DNA of 64,000 nucleotides. Source: Meira nashicola. Its lineage: Eukaryota; Basidiomycota; Exobasidiomycetes; Exobasidiales; Brachybasidiaceae. Below are positions 10,249 through 19,707 of the stretch, in pieces; within the stretch, counting starts at the first letter, position 1, and every line of letters begins with the position of its first letter. The notes under the pieces were generated by a model that saw nothing but the letters and a program-made list of their open reading frames with translations, made no database searches and had not been told where the DNA came from. The translations under genes and the position numbers were made by a program. The stretch covers positions 1,120,519 through 1,184,518 of the forward strand of contig BCJU01000003.1 of assembly GCA_001600355.1 (NCBI GenBank), written 5' to 3'.

Positions 10249-10639
10249 CTTTGAATAGTATTTATCTGAAAGACTGTATCATCTTGTATCCTTTTGTGGT
10301 TATGTGGCAAAAAACCTTTTGAGTCCGAAATGAAAGGTGAATGAATGCTCAATCGGATGCACGCAAAAAAGTGTTGGTCGCTCGGAAATACAAAAGGCGG
10401 GATGGGCAAAAAGTCGCGTACGTTATCGTCGTGTGTGTGTGCATGCAACAAAGGGCGGACATTTTGTTTGGAGCGGAGATAACTTTTTTTATTGGAATTT
10501 TTTTAGGTGAAAAAAATAAAATTAAAAAATAAAGTAGACAAACATTTAAGCTTACTCTTAACCAATCGTTCGTTCCATCACATCTGTTAATTGCGTTTCA
10601 CTTAGCATATAGACAGTGACCGTTCAAAACATCCCTGCC
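10249..10639. promoter_or_regulatory. Shared divergent promoter region of MIP1 and the PPR gene
   Basis: 391 bp separate the two start codons, which point away from each other. The stretch has an A-rich block (about 10481-10533) and no obvious open frame of its own. Both products are predicted to be mitochondrial nucleic-acid proteins, so co-regulation is plausible. No specific factor site was recognised. Confidence 0.5.
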
Positions 10640-13330
10640 ATGCTTAGGCAACTGTCAAATAGGTCTGCACGATATGTTCAATCTGCATCTTTTGACAGCC
10701 TAACGACATGTCTTGGAGTAAAGAGCATCTTACGAAACCCTGCACGCGGAATTCATTCTTCAACCATTTCTCACGCTCGTAGAGGTGAATTAACCAAGTT
10801 AGAAAGACAAACGATTGCAGAAATCAACATTTTGAAGAAACAAGTTGAAGATGATACGAAAGTAGAATTGTCAAAAAGTAGTAGTAGTCATCTACCGGAG
10901 ATAAATGATGAAACTCTTGATCTTCTATATGAAGCCATTAATATGCCCGATCCACCGACCGAGGAAGAAATGGAAGAAGAACAAAAACGTAGAAAACAAC
11001 TTTTACCTCCATCTCAACAAGATCATATTAAACAACAGTCACTTGGTCGACGATTGGCAAACATTCAAAAACGTCTTGATGATGTTGCAAATTTTATACG
11101 AAAGGATGCAACGGAAGGAAATGCTGATGCTTCTGAGCGCTTGACAAGCATATTGCAATCTGTAGAAAAGGATGAGAACTTGAGCTTGGCGGAGGAGGAG
11201 AAAGATGAAATAGGTTTATTTATGAGAAGAGGTCAAGATCGCATTCAAGGTTCGATACAAGATTTGATCACTCAATTACAGAATTCAATTCCTACGCTTT
11301 CCAAAAATACTTCACTCTCTATGACATTCCCATTGGGCCTTCTTTCGACTCGAGGTTGGACAGCACTTGCGCATAAAGCAGCCGTTGAAGGTGACAAACA
11401 CAGCATAACAGATATTTTGAGATTAATGAAAGAAAGTGGCCAAACTAGCATGCAAACAAAAGTTGCCAATACTGCATTAGCATTTTATTCGAAAGAAGGA
11501 GATTTTAAATCTTGTCAATCTTTGGCTGCTGTTATGGAAGAAAATGGAATTTTACAAGATTCATATTCTTCACATCACCTTGTTGCAGCATATGCTAAAG
11601 CAGACAGATTAGACGAAGCAGCTGCTATTGTGAAGCATTTACAAGACGTACAACCTGCATCTATGCAAACATATACTTTGCTTATCGAACATTATCTGCA
11701 AAAAGTATCACAACCACAAATACAGTCAAAAGCATGGTCGTTATTTAAAGATATGCGAACGTATGCTCACGCTATACCTGATGCTCATCTCTACGCACAA
11801 ATGATTCGTGCTTGTGCTTTAGGAGTACCTCAACCAGGTGATGCACTTTGGAAGCCACAGCCTGCCTTATTAGCAGAATCGAATACAACTGCAAAGAAGC
11901 GTAATATACCCAAACCTGGACAACCTTTACGACCAGATACGGAAAGGGCGTTGGATCTGTTTCGTGAGATGACGATGCGATACAATGTCAGACCGACTCC
12001 TGAAGTGTATTCTTCAGTCATTTTAGCTTGTACGAGAAGAAAGGATATGTATGAAAAAGGTATCGAACTATTCCAAAGTATGTTAGAGATCGAAAGACAA
12101 CGGATCGCATCTGTAGAATCAAACGAGGATACCAAATTGGATTTGTCATTATCCTATGCTCCCGATCGAGCGACGTATAATGCAGTCTTACAAGGATGTT
12201 GTCAAGTGGGCGATCTTTTACGTGCCCGATGGATTTTAGCTGAGATGCTGAGAAGCTCATACGCCCTTTGGACATCACTTCAATCTCGTTCGAACGTTGC
12301 AGATTGGGAATGGGCTGAAGTAGAAACAAGAAGGCCTGACGAATATACGTTGGCTTTGGTATTATTCACATATGCGACGTATAAGCCAACAAAACGAACA
12401 AAGATTACAAATATTAATGGAGAGCAAAACGATCAAGCGGGAGATGAACCTTCTAACAAAAGCACCGATGTGGAACCTAGTTCAGATGTCGATCGTAACA
12501 ATTCCTTTTCCGAACAATTGCCTACCTCATCAGCAGGAGTGATAAACGAGGTGAATGGATTGCTTGAACGTGTATCGGTAGATGCTTCAATAGAAGGAGG
12601 ATTATTGTCGGCAGTCATCCCCAATGCAAGGATGTTGAACGCATATCTTTCTGTTTTATCTGAACAATGTAAAGAAACGGATCGTTTACCTATGCTAGAG
12701 AGGGCTATATTCGGAAATCCAACAAAATCAGAAAATGACGATATGGACACTTTTCTCGATGGCACCTCAATCTTTGAGAGATGGCAAGTGCCAATTAATG
12801 GATTCACATGCGAAATTGCATTGGATGCGTGTGTCAAAAGCAAGAATCGCGAAAATGCTGATATGTTTGCAAATAGGATTTGGAATGAATGGCAAATTAT
12901 CAATCAAACAACAGCAAGAGGTAGCGGAACAGAAGCACAAACGATCATGGAAGATAAACGTATGCAGGGAATCGATCCTATTCGAATCAGTCGTTGTTGG
13001 GCAAGTATGATTCGTAATGCAGCAAAGTCAAATAAGATTGAAGAAGCAATGTCTTTATTACGTTCTTTTGTTGAGAAATATCCACCTGCATTTTCAAGTT
13101 CATCTCCTTTATTCAAAGTACGACATAAAAAGATCTTGACTGCTTCTCAATATCCGGTCCTTACTTTCAAACAAATTGAATTATTGCATCATCGACTCGT
13201 TCTTAGCACAAACGATCCCAAACAACGTCAAACGGATTTAGCATTCATAAATTGGGCTATAAAATCATACGAATCAGGCTTATCTCCAAAAATGCCTGCA
13301 TTCTTAAAGCGACCATCAAGGTTGTGGTAA
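10640..13330 (+). CDS. Mitochondrial pentatricopeptide-repeat protein
   Basis: 896 residues from the ATG at 10640. The open frame extends 24 bases further to a GTG, which is not a credible nuclear start. The N-terminus ('MLRQLSNRSARYVQSASF', then 'RGIHSSTISHARR') is a good mitochondrial presequence. After a charged coiled-coil region (~50-210), helical-pair repeats of about 35 residues run from ~240 to ~560 with PPR features such as 'YTLLIEHYLQ', 'RPTPEVYSSVILACTRRKD' and 'APDRATYNAVLQGC'. A Ser/Asn/Asp-rich insert (~590-660) precedes further repeats. PPR proteins bind organellar RNA and act in its stability or translation. The exact target and orthology (Cya5-, Ppr- or MIOREX-type) cannot be read from sequence. 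A divergent promoter is shared with MIP1. Confidence 0.85.
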   Translation: MLRQLSNRSARYVQSASFDSLTTCLGVKSILRNPARGIHSSTISHARRGELTKLERQTIAEINILKKQVEDDTKVELSKSSSSHLPEINDETLDLLYEAINMPDPPTEEEMEEEQKRRKQLLPPSQQDHIKQQSLGRRLANIQKRLDDVANFIRKDATEGNADASERLTSILQSVEKDENLSLAEEEKDEIGLFMRRGQDRIQGSIQDLITQLQNSIPTLSKNTSLSMTFPLGLLSTRGWTALAHKAAVEGDKHSITDILRLMKESGQTSMQTKVANTALAFYSKEGDFKSCQSLAAVMEENGILQDSYSSHHLVAAYAKADRLDEAAAIVKHLQDVQPASMQTYTLLIEHYLQKVSQPQIQSKAWSLFKDMRTYAHAIPDAHLYAQMIRACALGVPQPGDALWKPQPALLAESNTTAKKRNIPKPGQPLRPDTERALDLFREMTMRYNVRPTPEVYSSVILACTRRKDMYEKGIELFQSMLEIERQRIASVESNEDTKLDLSLSYAPDRATYNAVLQGCCQVGDLLRARWILAEMLRSSYALWTSLQSRSNVADWEWAEVETRRPDEYTLALVLFTYATYKPTKRTKITNINGEQNDQAGDEPSNKSTDVEPSSDVDRNNSFSEQLPTSSAGVINEVNGLLERVSVDASIEGGLLSAVIPNARMLNAYLSVLSEQCKETDRLPMLERAIFGNPTKSENDDMDTFLDGTSIFERWQVPINGFTCEIALDACVKSKNRENADMFANRIWNEWQIINQTTARGSGTEAQTIMEDKRMQGIDPIRISRCWASMIRNAAKSNKIEEAMSLLRSFVEKYPPAFSSSSPLFKVRHKKILTASQYPVLTFKQIELLHHRLVLSTNDPKQRQTDLAFINWAIKSYESGLSPKMPAFLKRPSRLW

Positions 13331-13407
13331 TGAACATTTCACCACTCTTTCATATTTATTTTGTATTTTTAACAACCTGTACGATATACATGTAATCCAA
13401 TATTTTA

Positions 13408-13506
13408 TCACGTATAAGTTATGATGTTGCAGACAATGCTGTTCAATTCTTGGGTGGTTGTGTTGGTACAAAGGGTGGAATAGGTAAATTCACTGAAGAA
13501 TTCTAG
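13408..13506 (+). pseudogene. Inverted fragment of the neighbouring acyl-CoA dehydrogenase gene
   Basis: Plus-strand translation gives 'YDVADNAVQFLGG' and 'TKGGIGKFTEEF' followed directly by a TAG stop. This matches the C-terminal 'HDVADNAVQVFGG' and 'TKGGMGKFIEEF' of the acyl-CoA dehydrogenase, which lies on the opposite strand about 250 bp away. Only some 32 codons remain, one codon of the parent is missing near the left end, and there is no upstream coding sequence. This is a partial inverted duplicate that has decayed, not a gene. Its nucleotide match to the parent is clear by eye (most codons identical or synonymous). Confidence 0.85.
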
Positions 13507-13753
13507 TCCTGCCTATTTTTCGTATCCAAGTGCTGGTTTTTCCCATTTGGGAATTTATTCCCTCGCAATGTGATTTGTACTGTAAATTTAAGACACAACA
13601 CACAAACGGAAAAGATAAAAGTAGAAATAGAGCATCTAAAATTGAACAATTTCATAAATATAAAAAGGTGAGGATAAAAAGCAAAGGCGAGAGAGAGAGT
13701 ATACAGGTATATCTGATAAAAGTTATCCAACCATCAGTCTAAGGAAATTCCAT

Positions 13754-15325
13754 TTAAAGCTTAGCATCTTCAGGCATGAAACGCAAAGCTTGACGGACAC
13801 CTAAATCAGCTAAAACTTCTTCTGTTCCTCCTAAAACGGCGTCAAACTTGTATGTACGATGGAATTCTTCAATGAATTTACCCATTCCACCCTTTGTAAC
13901 ACCACGACCACCAAAGACTTGAACGGCATTATCTGCAACATCGTGACTCACACGTGTGGACCATGACTTAAGCAAAGCAATTTGACCTGCCAAGAAGAGA
14001 GATTGTTGTTTGTATGTCATCTTTGTCATTTGATAAGTGCAACTTTCTAACCAATTTTGTGCTGCTTCTGCTTGTGCGATACAGCTTGCGATCTTTTGAC
14101 GAACGACTGCTTGACTTGTTAGTGGTTTGCCGAAAGCTTTACGTTGGTTTGCCCATAAGAGCATTTGTTCACAAACGGCACGAGAAGCACGAATTGTTGA
14201 ACAGCACATAACCCAACGTTCATGGTTAAAGTTGGACAAAATGATTTGAATACCCAAACCATCTTCTCCGACCAAATATCTCTTTGGTACTTTAACATTG
14301 TCAAATGTGATGAAAGCAGTACCAGCAGTAGTACTGTAAGAAGTCTTGATTTGCTTAGTTTCAACACCACCACACTTACGAGGAATGCAAATAACTGCAA
14401 AGCCCATATCAGTCTTGACGGCAGTAGTGAAATAATCAGCAAACATACCGTTTGTGATCCATTTCTTGGTACCGTTGACGATATAATGTTCACCGTCTTC
14501 GGTTAAAGTGGCAGTTGTTCGGATACCCATAACGTCTGAACCAGCAAAAGCTTCAGTGATTGCTAAACAGATGAATTTGTCACCGTTAAGGCATGGCTCA
14601 ACGATTTCCTTCTTTAAGTCATCTGAACCAAAGTTCATAATTGGAGGTAAACCGATAACCATTCCACCTTGTAAACCATCACCGAAACCACGAGCTGCCA
14701 TTCTTACTAATTCTTGTGTTATTACCAATTCGTGGAAATAATCAAATTCTTCACCTTTGATATCAGCGAACAATTTACGTCCGTGTAAATGTTTTCCTGG
14801 ACCCATACGCATTGCATTGATGCCCAATTTGCCCATCTCTTGTACCAAATCAACATCAGGTCTTTTACCGTTCTCTTCGCATCGTTGAGCAACTTCAACA
14901 ACACGATTATCAACGTATGCACGCATTTCTCTACGCAAACGACGATGAGAATCAGAGTAATAAGGAGAAAAGTAGTTTGGTGTTAACCACATAGGTTCTG
15001 CATAAGGAACCTTTGAAACTTCTCCTGGAATTGGAGCTTTAACTTTTTGTTCTTCTCCTTTGATCTTACCGATACGTAAACGTTGGTAAGCTGGACGTAA
15101 GAGAACTTCATGTCTGTGTAATCCAAAGAAAGTTTCTGTATTATCTTGACCTGCAACTTCTTCATCATAAAAAACTGCTTCACCACCTGGGTGTAATTCG
15201 GCAAACTTTGAAACGTTATAAACGACTGCATCGATTACGATCCAAAGGTCACCTTGTTTGTTGTGCTTTGCCACTTCATCACGAGTGATCTCTTTAAGAG
15301 GTTGAGAAGTACTTTGGGTAGCCAT
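13754..15325 (-). CDS. Cytochrome b5-domain acyl-CoA dehydrogenase, probably peroxisomal
   Basis: 523 residues. Residues ~8-90 form a cytochrome b5-like haem domain with the axial-His motif 'HPGG' and a second His in 'FFGLHRHEVL'. The rest is an acyl-CoA dehydrogenase fold: 'CLAITEAFAGSDVMGIRTTA' binds flavin/substrate, and 'GGTEEVLADLG' near the C-terminus carries the family's catalytic-base region. It would oxidise acyl-CoA thioesters, with the b5 domain possibly passing electrons on. There is no mitochondrial presequence, and the chain ends in Ala-Lys-Leu, a variant PTS1 signal, so a peroxisomal location is likely. The b5-ACAD fusion is known in fungi; the substrate is not evident. A decayed inverted copy of its 3' part sits just downstream. 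Confidence 0.92.
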   Translation of the reverse strand: MATQSTSQPLKEITRDEVAKHNKQGDLWIVIDAVVYNVSKFAELHPGGEAVFYDEEVAGQDNTETFFGLHRHEVLLRPAYQRLRIGKIKGEEQKVKAPIPGEVSKVPYAEPMWLTPNYFSPYYSDSHRRLRREMRAYVDNRVVEVAQRCEENGKRPDVDLVQEMGKLGINAMRMGPGKHLHGRKLFADIKGEEFDYFHELVITQELVRMAARGFGDGLQGGMVIGLPPIMNFGSDDLKKEIVEPCLNGDKFICLAITEAFAGSDVMGIRTTATLTEDGEHYIVNGTKKWITNGMFADYFTTAVKTDMGFAVICIPRKCGGVETKQIKTSYSTTAGTAFITFDNVKVPKRYLVGEDGLGIQIILSNFNHERWVMCCSTIRASRAVCEQMLLWANQRKAFGKPLTSQAVVRQKIASCIAQAEAAQNWLESCTYQMTKMTYKQQSLFLAGQIALLKSWSTRVSHDVADNAVQVFGGRGVTKGGMGKFIEEFHRTYKFDAVLGGTEEVLADLGVRQALRFMPEDAKL

Positions 15326-15706
15326 TTTTGATCAAGGTAAAAAGAGTGATGGGGAAGGAGAAAATACTTTTTTTTTTTGTCTTGGTGGTCAAAAGAAAGG
15401 ATGTTGTGAGTGGAATTTCTAGAAACTAATTGAACCAATGAGGTAAGGCAGAGGAGACAACACAGGAGCGGGGAAGATACATATGTCAAATAAAAGGAGG
15501 AAAAAAGGTTCCGTTTAGTTGAAAGAGAGTGGCCGAATGCATGAGTTGCCGATAAGCGCGTGCGTTGTTGAACATTTACGCCGATTTTATGCTTATTTCT
15601 TCTTCTTCCTCCTTCAGACCCTATCTGAGGTTATCCGTTGTTCCAAAATGCACTCTCGGCTTTTCATTTGGAAAATACATATAATATGAGAAAAATCGAG
15701 CAGAAT

Positions 15707-15718
15707 AGCCAATAAGAT
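15707..15718 (+). promoter_or_regulatory. CCAAT box, copy 1 (AGCCAATAAGAT)
   Basis: This 12-mer is identical to the one at 15817-15828 and has a CCAAT core as bound by the fungal Hap/CBF complex. It lies about 390 bp upstream of the acyl-CoA dehydrogenase start. Function is inferred from the core sequence only. Confidence 0.4.
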
Positions 15719-15816
15719 TAAATCCTACATTGTATGCATTCCCTATTCTAAGCGCAAAAGCTTACGCTGATTACCTGAACATGTTCCAATTAAAAGTAGG
15801 CATTTAAACTGTCATA

Positions 15817-15828
15817 AGCCAATAAGAT
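15817..15828 (+). promoter_or_regulatory. CCAAT box, copy 2 (AGCCAATAAGAT)
   Basis: Second exact copy, 110 bp from the first and in the same orientation. Repetition of all 12 bases is more than expected from two unrelated CCAAT cores. Confidence 0.4.
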
Positions 15829-16859
15829 CAGCGCTTTTTCTTACTTTTATTTTTCACTCGCGTACAGAATGCAATCAGCGGCTTTCCAAAGTTGAATTAT
15901 GTTTGTAGTTGCATGCATCTATTGAAAACCGGCACTTTGAAAGAGATTTGCTTTTTCACACACAATTCATGCATGTTTTATTAACGCGTTCGTTACACTG
16001 CTCTTTTAAACAGATTAGGTGAAAGATCTGAGAGGTGAATCATAAAAGTACCCCGCAACCGGTCTCTCTATATCTCCTTTTCCCGAAAACGAGAAAGAGA
16101 AGAAAAAAGAGCCCAATCACCCTTACATTCTCTCCCCCTTGCTATAATTATATGGCTAATTTTAAACTTTTCCAACGTTGTTTAGCTAACACAACTTCAT
16201 ATTAATTCCACTAAAAACAACTCTTTCTTTAGCTAGTATTTCCCCGCAATCAATGAAATTAGGATGACAAAGGGAGATATGTATGTAGATGGTAACAGCC
16301 GAGTGTTTATGTAATTATGGCATTAATAGAAAGAAGAAAGAAACACATTTCTGATGGTCATATTCGGGGTCCTTCACATTATTTATACAATTGAATCATA
16401 TACGTACCAAGGCTAAGTTTTACACTCTTTGAATATTTGACCCAAATCTGTCCTCGAGTGTTGTTTGATTATCAAAATTACGCATTTAGCAGCAGAAAAT
16501 AAAGGTAAAATTTGAGCAAATAGGATCATATAAAATGTGCCGATAATTCAATTCTACTTCTTGATTGGGGCTAATGTTTTTTGATGATTTGCTCCAATTC
16601 GACAGTGAACAAAATCTTTTCTCTAAAAAGGGGTTCGGGCGCGCACACGCTTCTACAAAAGGGGCAGGTTCAGGCGCGTTTATGTAGATTAATCTGTTAC
16701 ATAATCTAGACGCGTTGTCAGATTTGAGCGTATGCAGCAATAGCCTACATGCAAAGCGGTGTTGGTCTAAAAGTGTTTTGTGTTGTGCATACACAAATTG
16801 GGGTACAGCAGATATTTGCCTTTTCGACCACAATCATTTCCGTACTTGAGGGCGAACAG

Positions 16860-18104
16860 ATGACAGTGCCGAATAACAATATCACAGATAGCGTTGGAAT
16901 CAATGCACAAAATACTGCAATTTATCAATTTAGTATAGAAACTGCATCTGAATCATTAACTGATTTGGATTTACACATTATCCCAATCAATTCTACCAAA
17001 GAGCATTTACAGAGGAATTCAACATCTGCAAGTTCAAGTAAATCATCTCCCACCAATGTTCCGGCAAAATGGATTCGAAAGAGAATATTAACGGAAAATG
17101 AAGAAATTGTTGATCAAATCATTGATGTTGAAAAAAGAAAGCTTTGTTGGACAAGTCATAGACCAACAAGAGGATGGTATCAATATTTACGTTCGCCAAT
17201 GCTACCTCCTAACGTCCGAATACCTCTTCAACCACCAAAAGGGATCGTTAAAAGCGTTGTTGGAAGTACACCTTTATCATTAACAATCAGTACACGACTT
17301 CAACTTTCCCAGTTGAACGAATTGCACAATACGATTGAATGTTCCGATGTGGACTATAAAGGGAACGAAAGTCTGGCTCAGTCAAATGTAGACTTTACAA
17401 CAGTAAATCTAAGCGGTAATCAAGCTAATGATATACCACTAGATGCAAACACACAATCTTCAGCTGTACGCACAACAGGGATAGAAAACGGTTCTACTTC
17501 TCAAAAAGGACATACACGAAGAAGGAGTGCAGGTAATTCTGTCTCTCATTCGGGCAAACGTATTGTTTCCAACCCATCTTCAACTCCCGTTGTACCAGAA
17601 GAGGAAGCATTTGAAGATATAAGTCAAGCATCAACAATGGTGGAAGAACAAGAACCTGAACAAACCAAAGGACTAGATAGTCGACAAGGCGAAATAAGAT
17701 CTTGTACATTCAACTTGACTGATGATTTGGCTAGTATCATGCAAATGCCAGCAAAAGAACAACAAACTCACTTCAATCCAGGTTGGGCTAGATGGGCTTG
17801 GAGTATGTTACCGGATTTAATTCGACCAGCTTTACGCCTTGATGGATCGAAATCTTTCAGTATCGTATGGGTTGATGCTCCTAATAACAATTCAACTCAA
17901 GCAAGTCGGCATGTTGAAGTAGTTCGATTTGAAGATCAATCAGGCCTTTTAAGTTGGAAAGGACAAAGGATAGGTCGTCTTTTAATTCAAAAGCATGCCG
18001 TTCAAGCATTGAACTTAGATCTTGGCCTTTGGATTGCTTTAGCTTTAGCTTATTTGGAATTCTTGGAGGAAAGGGATGGCTATAATGCATCATCTGATGG
18101 ATGA
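16860..18104 (+). CDS. Conserved-looking protein of unknown function
   Basis: 414 residues from the ATG at 16860 ('MTVPNNNITDS'); an in-frame ATG at 16749 would add 37 hydrophobic residues but reads like 5' leader. I do not recognise a family. Two regions look structured: residues ~60-130 ('KWIRKRILTENEEIVDQIID', 'RPTRGWYQYLRSP') and the C-terminal ~100 residues ('FNPGWARWAWSMLPDLIRP' to 'GLWIALALAYLEFLEERDGY'), joined by a Ser/Thr/Glu-rich linker. The C-terminal hydrophobic stretch is helical but too charged around it to be a convincing membrane anchor. No signal peptide is seen with the 16860 start. Coding composition and length support a real gene; function is unknown. Confidence 0.7.
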   Translation: MTVPNNNITDSVGINAQNTAIYQFSIETASESLTDLDLHIIPINSTKEHLQRNSTSASSSKSSPTNVPAKWIRKRILTENEEIVDQIIDVEKRKLCWTSHRPTRGWYQYLRSPMLPPNVRIPLQPPKGIVKSVVGSTPLSLTISTRLQLSQLNELHNTIECSDVDYKGNESLAQSNVDFTTVNLSGNQANDIPLDANTQSSAVRTTGIENGSTSQKGHTRRRSAGNSVSHSGKRIVSNPSSTPVVPEEEAFEDISQASTMVEEQEPEQTKGLDSRQGEIRSCTFNLTDDLASIMQMPAKEQQTHFNPGWARWAWSMLPDLIRPALRLDGSKSFSIVWVDAPNNNSTQASRHVEVVRFEDQSGLLSWKGQRIGRLLIQKHAVQALNLDLGLWIALALAYLEFLEERDGYNASSDG

Positions 18105-18269
18105 AAGGTATGATTGATGTACAGTATCATTGTCACGTAAACACACAATTCCCCGCTCAATCTTGTACTCTACACATTTTGATATAATATAAATTTAGAA
18201 TCGTCACTGTCCCGTAATTGTTGAGGGTCTGTGGCGGAGTTTTGATTTTCAGAATGCTAACATCAAGAA

Positions 18270-18890
18270 TCATTTTGAACCGGTCTTGGCATTTTTTATA
18301 TTTTGTCTTCTTTTTTGAGCTCGAAGTCGAGTTTTCTCTTTCATGTCGTTCATGTACTTTTGTGCTTCTTCCTTTGCTTCTGATTCTGATAATCCTTGTT
18401 TAATATTATTTCTTATTTTTGCTTGAAATCTTCCTTCAATAGTATTCTTTCCTTGTTCTTTTTGTTCTTTTTTACGATTTTCAACAAATATTGAATCTTT
18501 TGACCATTTGTCTTTATAACGAATTCTTTTTCTGTTATTTATATCTTCTCTATGTTTTATTGAATATGTTTTACCAATCTTTTTTGCTTTTTCAGGATTC
18601 TTTTCACGCCATCTTAACATTTGATTTGATAAATGTTTCAAATAAATTTCTTTTGCAATTTTAGGTTGAACCCCTAACTTTTCAAGATTTTCAATCTTTT
18701 TCTTCATCTGTTTTTTATATTTGGTTGTGTTTACGGGAGGTATTGTATTATTACTACTATTCACCTCTTCACCTATATTATGATCATCTTTTCCACTTAA
18801 AGATATTGTTTGTTCTTTATCTACAGGAATCGCAACTATAAGTTTGGATAATAGCAAAAATGTTGTAAACAGAATTAGGAAACGTTTCAT
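18270..18890 (-). CDS. Secreted lysine-rich module protein (family member A)
   Basis: 206 residues: a clear signal peptide ('MKRFLILFTTFLLLSKLIVA') and a mature chain with no cysteine and very many Lys/Arg. Two copies of a short module are visible. The N-terminal copy is 'IENLEKLGVQPKIAKEIYLK' followed by 'RWREKNPEK'; the C-terminal copy is 'KIRNNIKQGLSESEAKEEA' followed by a basic tail. The 'RWREKN' string recurs in member C at 28186-28646. The family continues as a run at 27447-31919. Secretion is predicted; function is unknown, with an effector-like role inferred from secretion and clustered duplication. The basic stretches could also act as nuclear localisation signals. This copy is about 8.5 kb from the main run. 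Confidence 0.8.
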   Translation of the reverse strand: MKRFLILFTTFLLLSKLIVAIPVDKEQTISLSGKDDHNIGEEVNSSNNTIPPVNTTKYKKQMKKKIENLEKLGVQPKIAKEIYLKHLSNQMLRWREKNPEKAKKIGKTYSIKHREDINNRKRIRYKDKWSKDSIFVENRKKEQKEQGKNTIEGRFQAKIRNNIKQGLSESEAKEEAQKYMNDMKEKTRLRAQKRRQNIKNAKTGSK

Positions 18891-18980
18891 TTTTGTTGAT
18901 CAGACATGGAAAGAACGTGTAAGGAAGGAGAAAAAAAGAATCACACAAAATAAAGCGCGACTTATCTGACAATACAAACG

Positions 18981-18990
18981 AACGGGGCTC
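18981..18990 (+). promoter_or_regulatory. CGGGGCT element, opposite orientation, upstream of member A
   Basis: 'AACGGGGCTC' lies 91-100 bases upstream of the member A start, at a similar distance to the elements of the other family members. It points the other way relative to the gene and its flanks differ, so this is the weakest instance. Confidence 0.25.
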
Positions 18991-19179
18991 GTACTATGAT
19001 AATTCGGAGCAAAAGAGCCAAAACACACTCTTACGCAAAAGTCGGACAAGATTGAATTTGTGTAAAGTTGGTTAACAAAAAAGGGTTCTATAAAAATGCG
19101 CCTAGAGTGAGTCGAGCATACATTCGATCCCAAAACGCCATCTTCACATGGAAGGGGAGGGCCAGGTTTAAACGTCCTA

Positions 19180-19707
19180 TTATTTGCTGGTAGTAGTTGT
19201 GCAAGTCATTCCTTTGGTACCATTAACATCTGTAGGTTTGCAATTCAAACTTTTAGCAGAAGTTCCACTAAGGTCAAAAGAAATGCTTACAACGCCACCT
19301 TTTGCGATGTTCAAGTTAAAGTTAGTTTTTTGATCGAAAGCTGAAATACCTGCTCCAACATTGACATCTGTTTGATTGAAAGAATAACCACCACCAATTC
19401 CAGCAATTGCTTTACTTATATCCTTTGCGTCTGTTTGACCAATATTGAATCCACCTCCAAAACTTTTTCCAGCATCATAATTAAAAGTACCATCACCAGA
19501 AATATGACCAAACTTTTCCAATGTACCATCAACTGTGAAACCAACTAAAGCAGGATGATCAATTTTACTTGTTCTGTTCAAATATTGAACTGTGAATGGA
19601 GAAGAGCTATCATCTGTATCTTGATTTGATTGACCATGAACGACATTTGACATGAAAAGTGCCATAGCACCAACAATTAACGTGAAGAAGCTTGAACGGG
19701 CAACCAT
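19180..19707 (-). CDS. Secreted glycine-rich protein, copy 1
   Basis: 175 residues: a signal peptide (residues ~1-25, 'FFTLIVGAMALFMSNVVHG') and a mature domain with alternating Gly and hydrophobic residues that suggests a beta-rich fold. About half of the positions in the central 100 residues are shared with the gene at 20086-20649, including 'GAGISAFDQK', 'FGGG.NIG' and 'FNQ'. Two conserved Cys occur near the C-terminus (the Cys of 'NCKPTD' and of 'MTCT'), possibly one disulfide. Two potential N-glycosylation sites (NRT, NQT) lie in the mature part. I recognise no family. It sits between the lysine-rich member A and its own paralog. Cell-wall or apoplastic function is possible but unproven. 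Confidence 0.8.
   Translation of the reverse strand: MVARSSFFTLIVGAMALFMSNVVHGQSNQDTDDSSSPFTVQYLNRTSKIDHPALVGFTVDGTLEKFGHISGDGTFNYDAGKSFGGGFNIGQTDAKDISKAIAGIGGGYSFNQTDVNVGAGISAFDQKTNFNLNIAKGGVVSISFDLSGTSAKSLNCKPTDVNGTKGMTCTTTTSK

Larger units (their letters stand above)
15326..16859. other. Long divergent intergenic region with a CCAAT-box pair
   Basis: About 1.5 kb between the acyl-CoA dehydrogenase and the unrecognised gene at 16860. It includes a poly-T run (~15369-15379), CT-rich and AT-rich stretches, and two identical 12-mers with CCAAT boxes. The open frame of the downstream gene can be extended to an ATG at 16749, but that 5' part (37 codons) looks like leader sequence. No further gene was seen. 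Confidence 0.6.

Noticed and set aside
10616..10640. GTG as start of the PPR gene
   Set aside because: Fungal nuclear genes start at ATG; the ATG at 10640 also gives a better mitochondrial presequence. The same reasoning moved the starts of the genes at 25581, 27447, 31035, 39310, 42718, 45711, 57071 and 57495.
15328..15335. TTGATCAA-type strings close to several start codons (also 18896-18902, 45681-45695, 61051-61057)
   Set aside because: Suggestive of a 5'-leader element, but GATC is common in this DNA and spacing varies; without genome-wide counts it cannot be told from chance.
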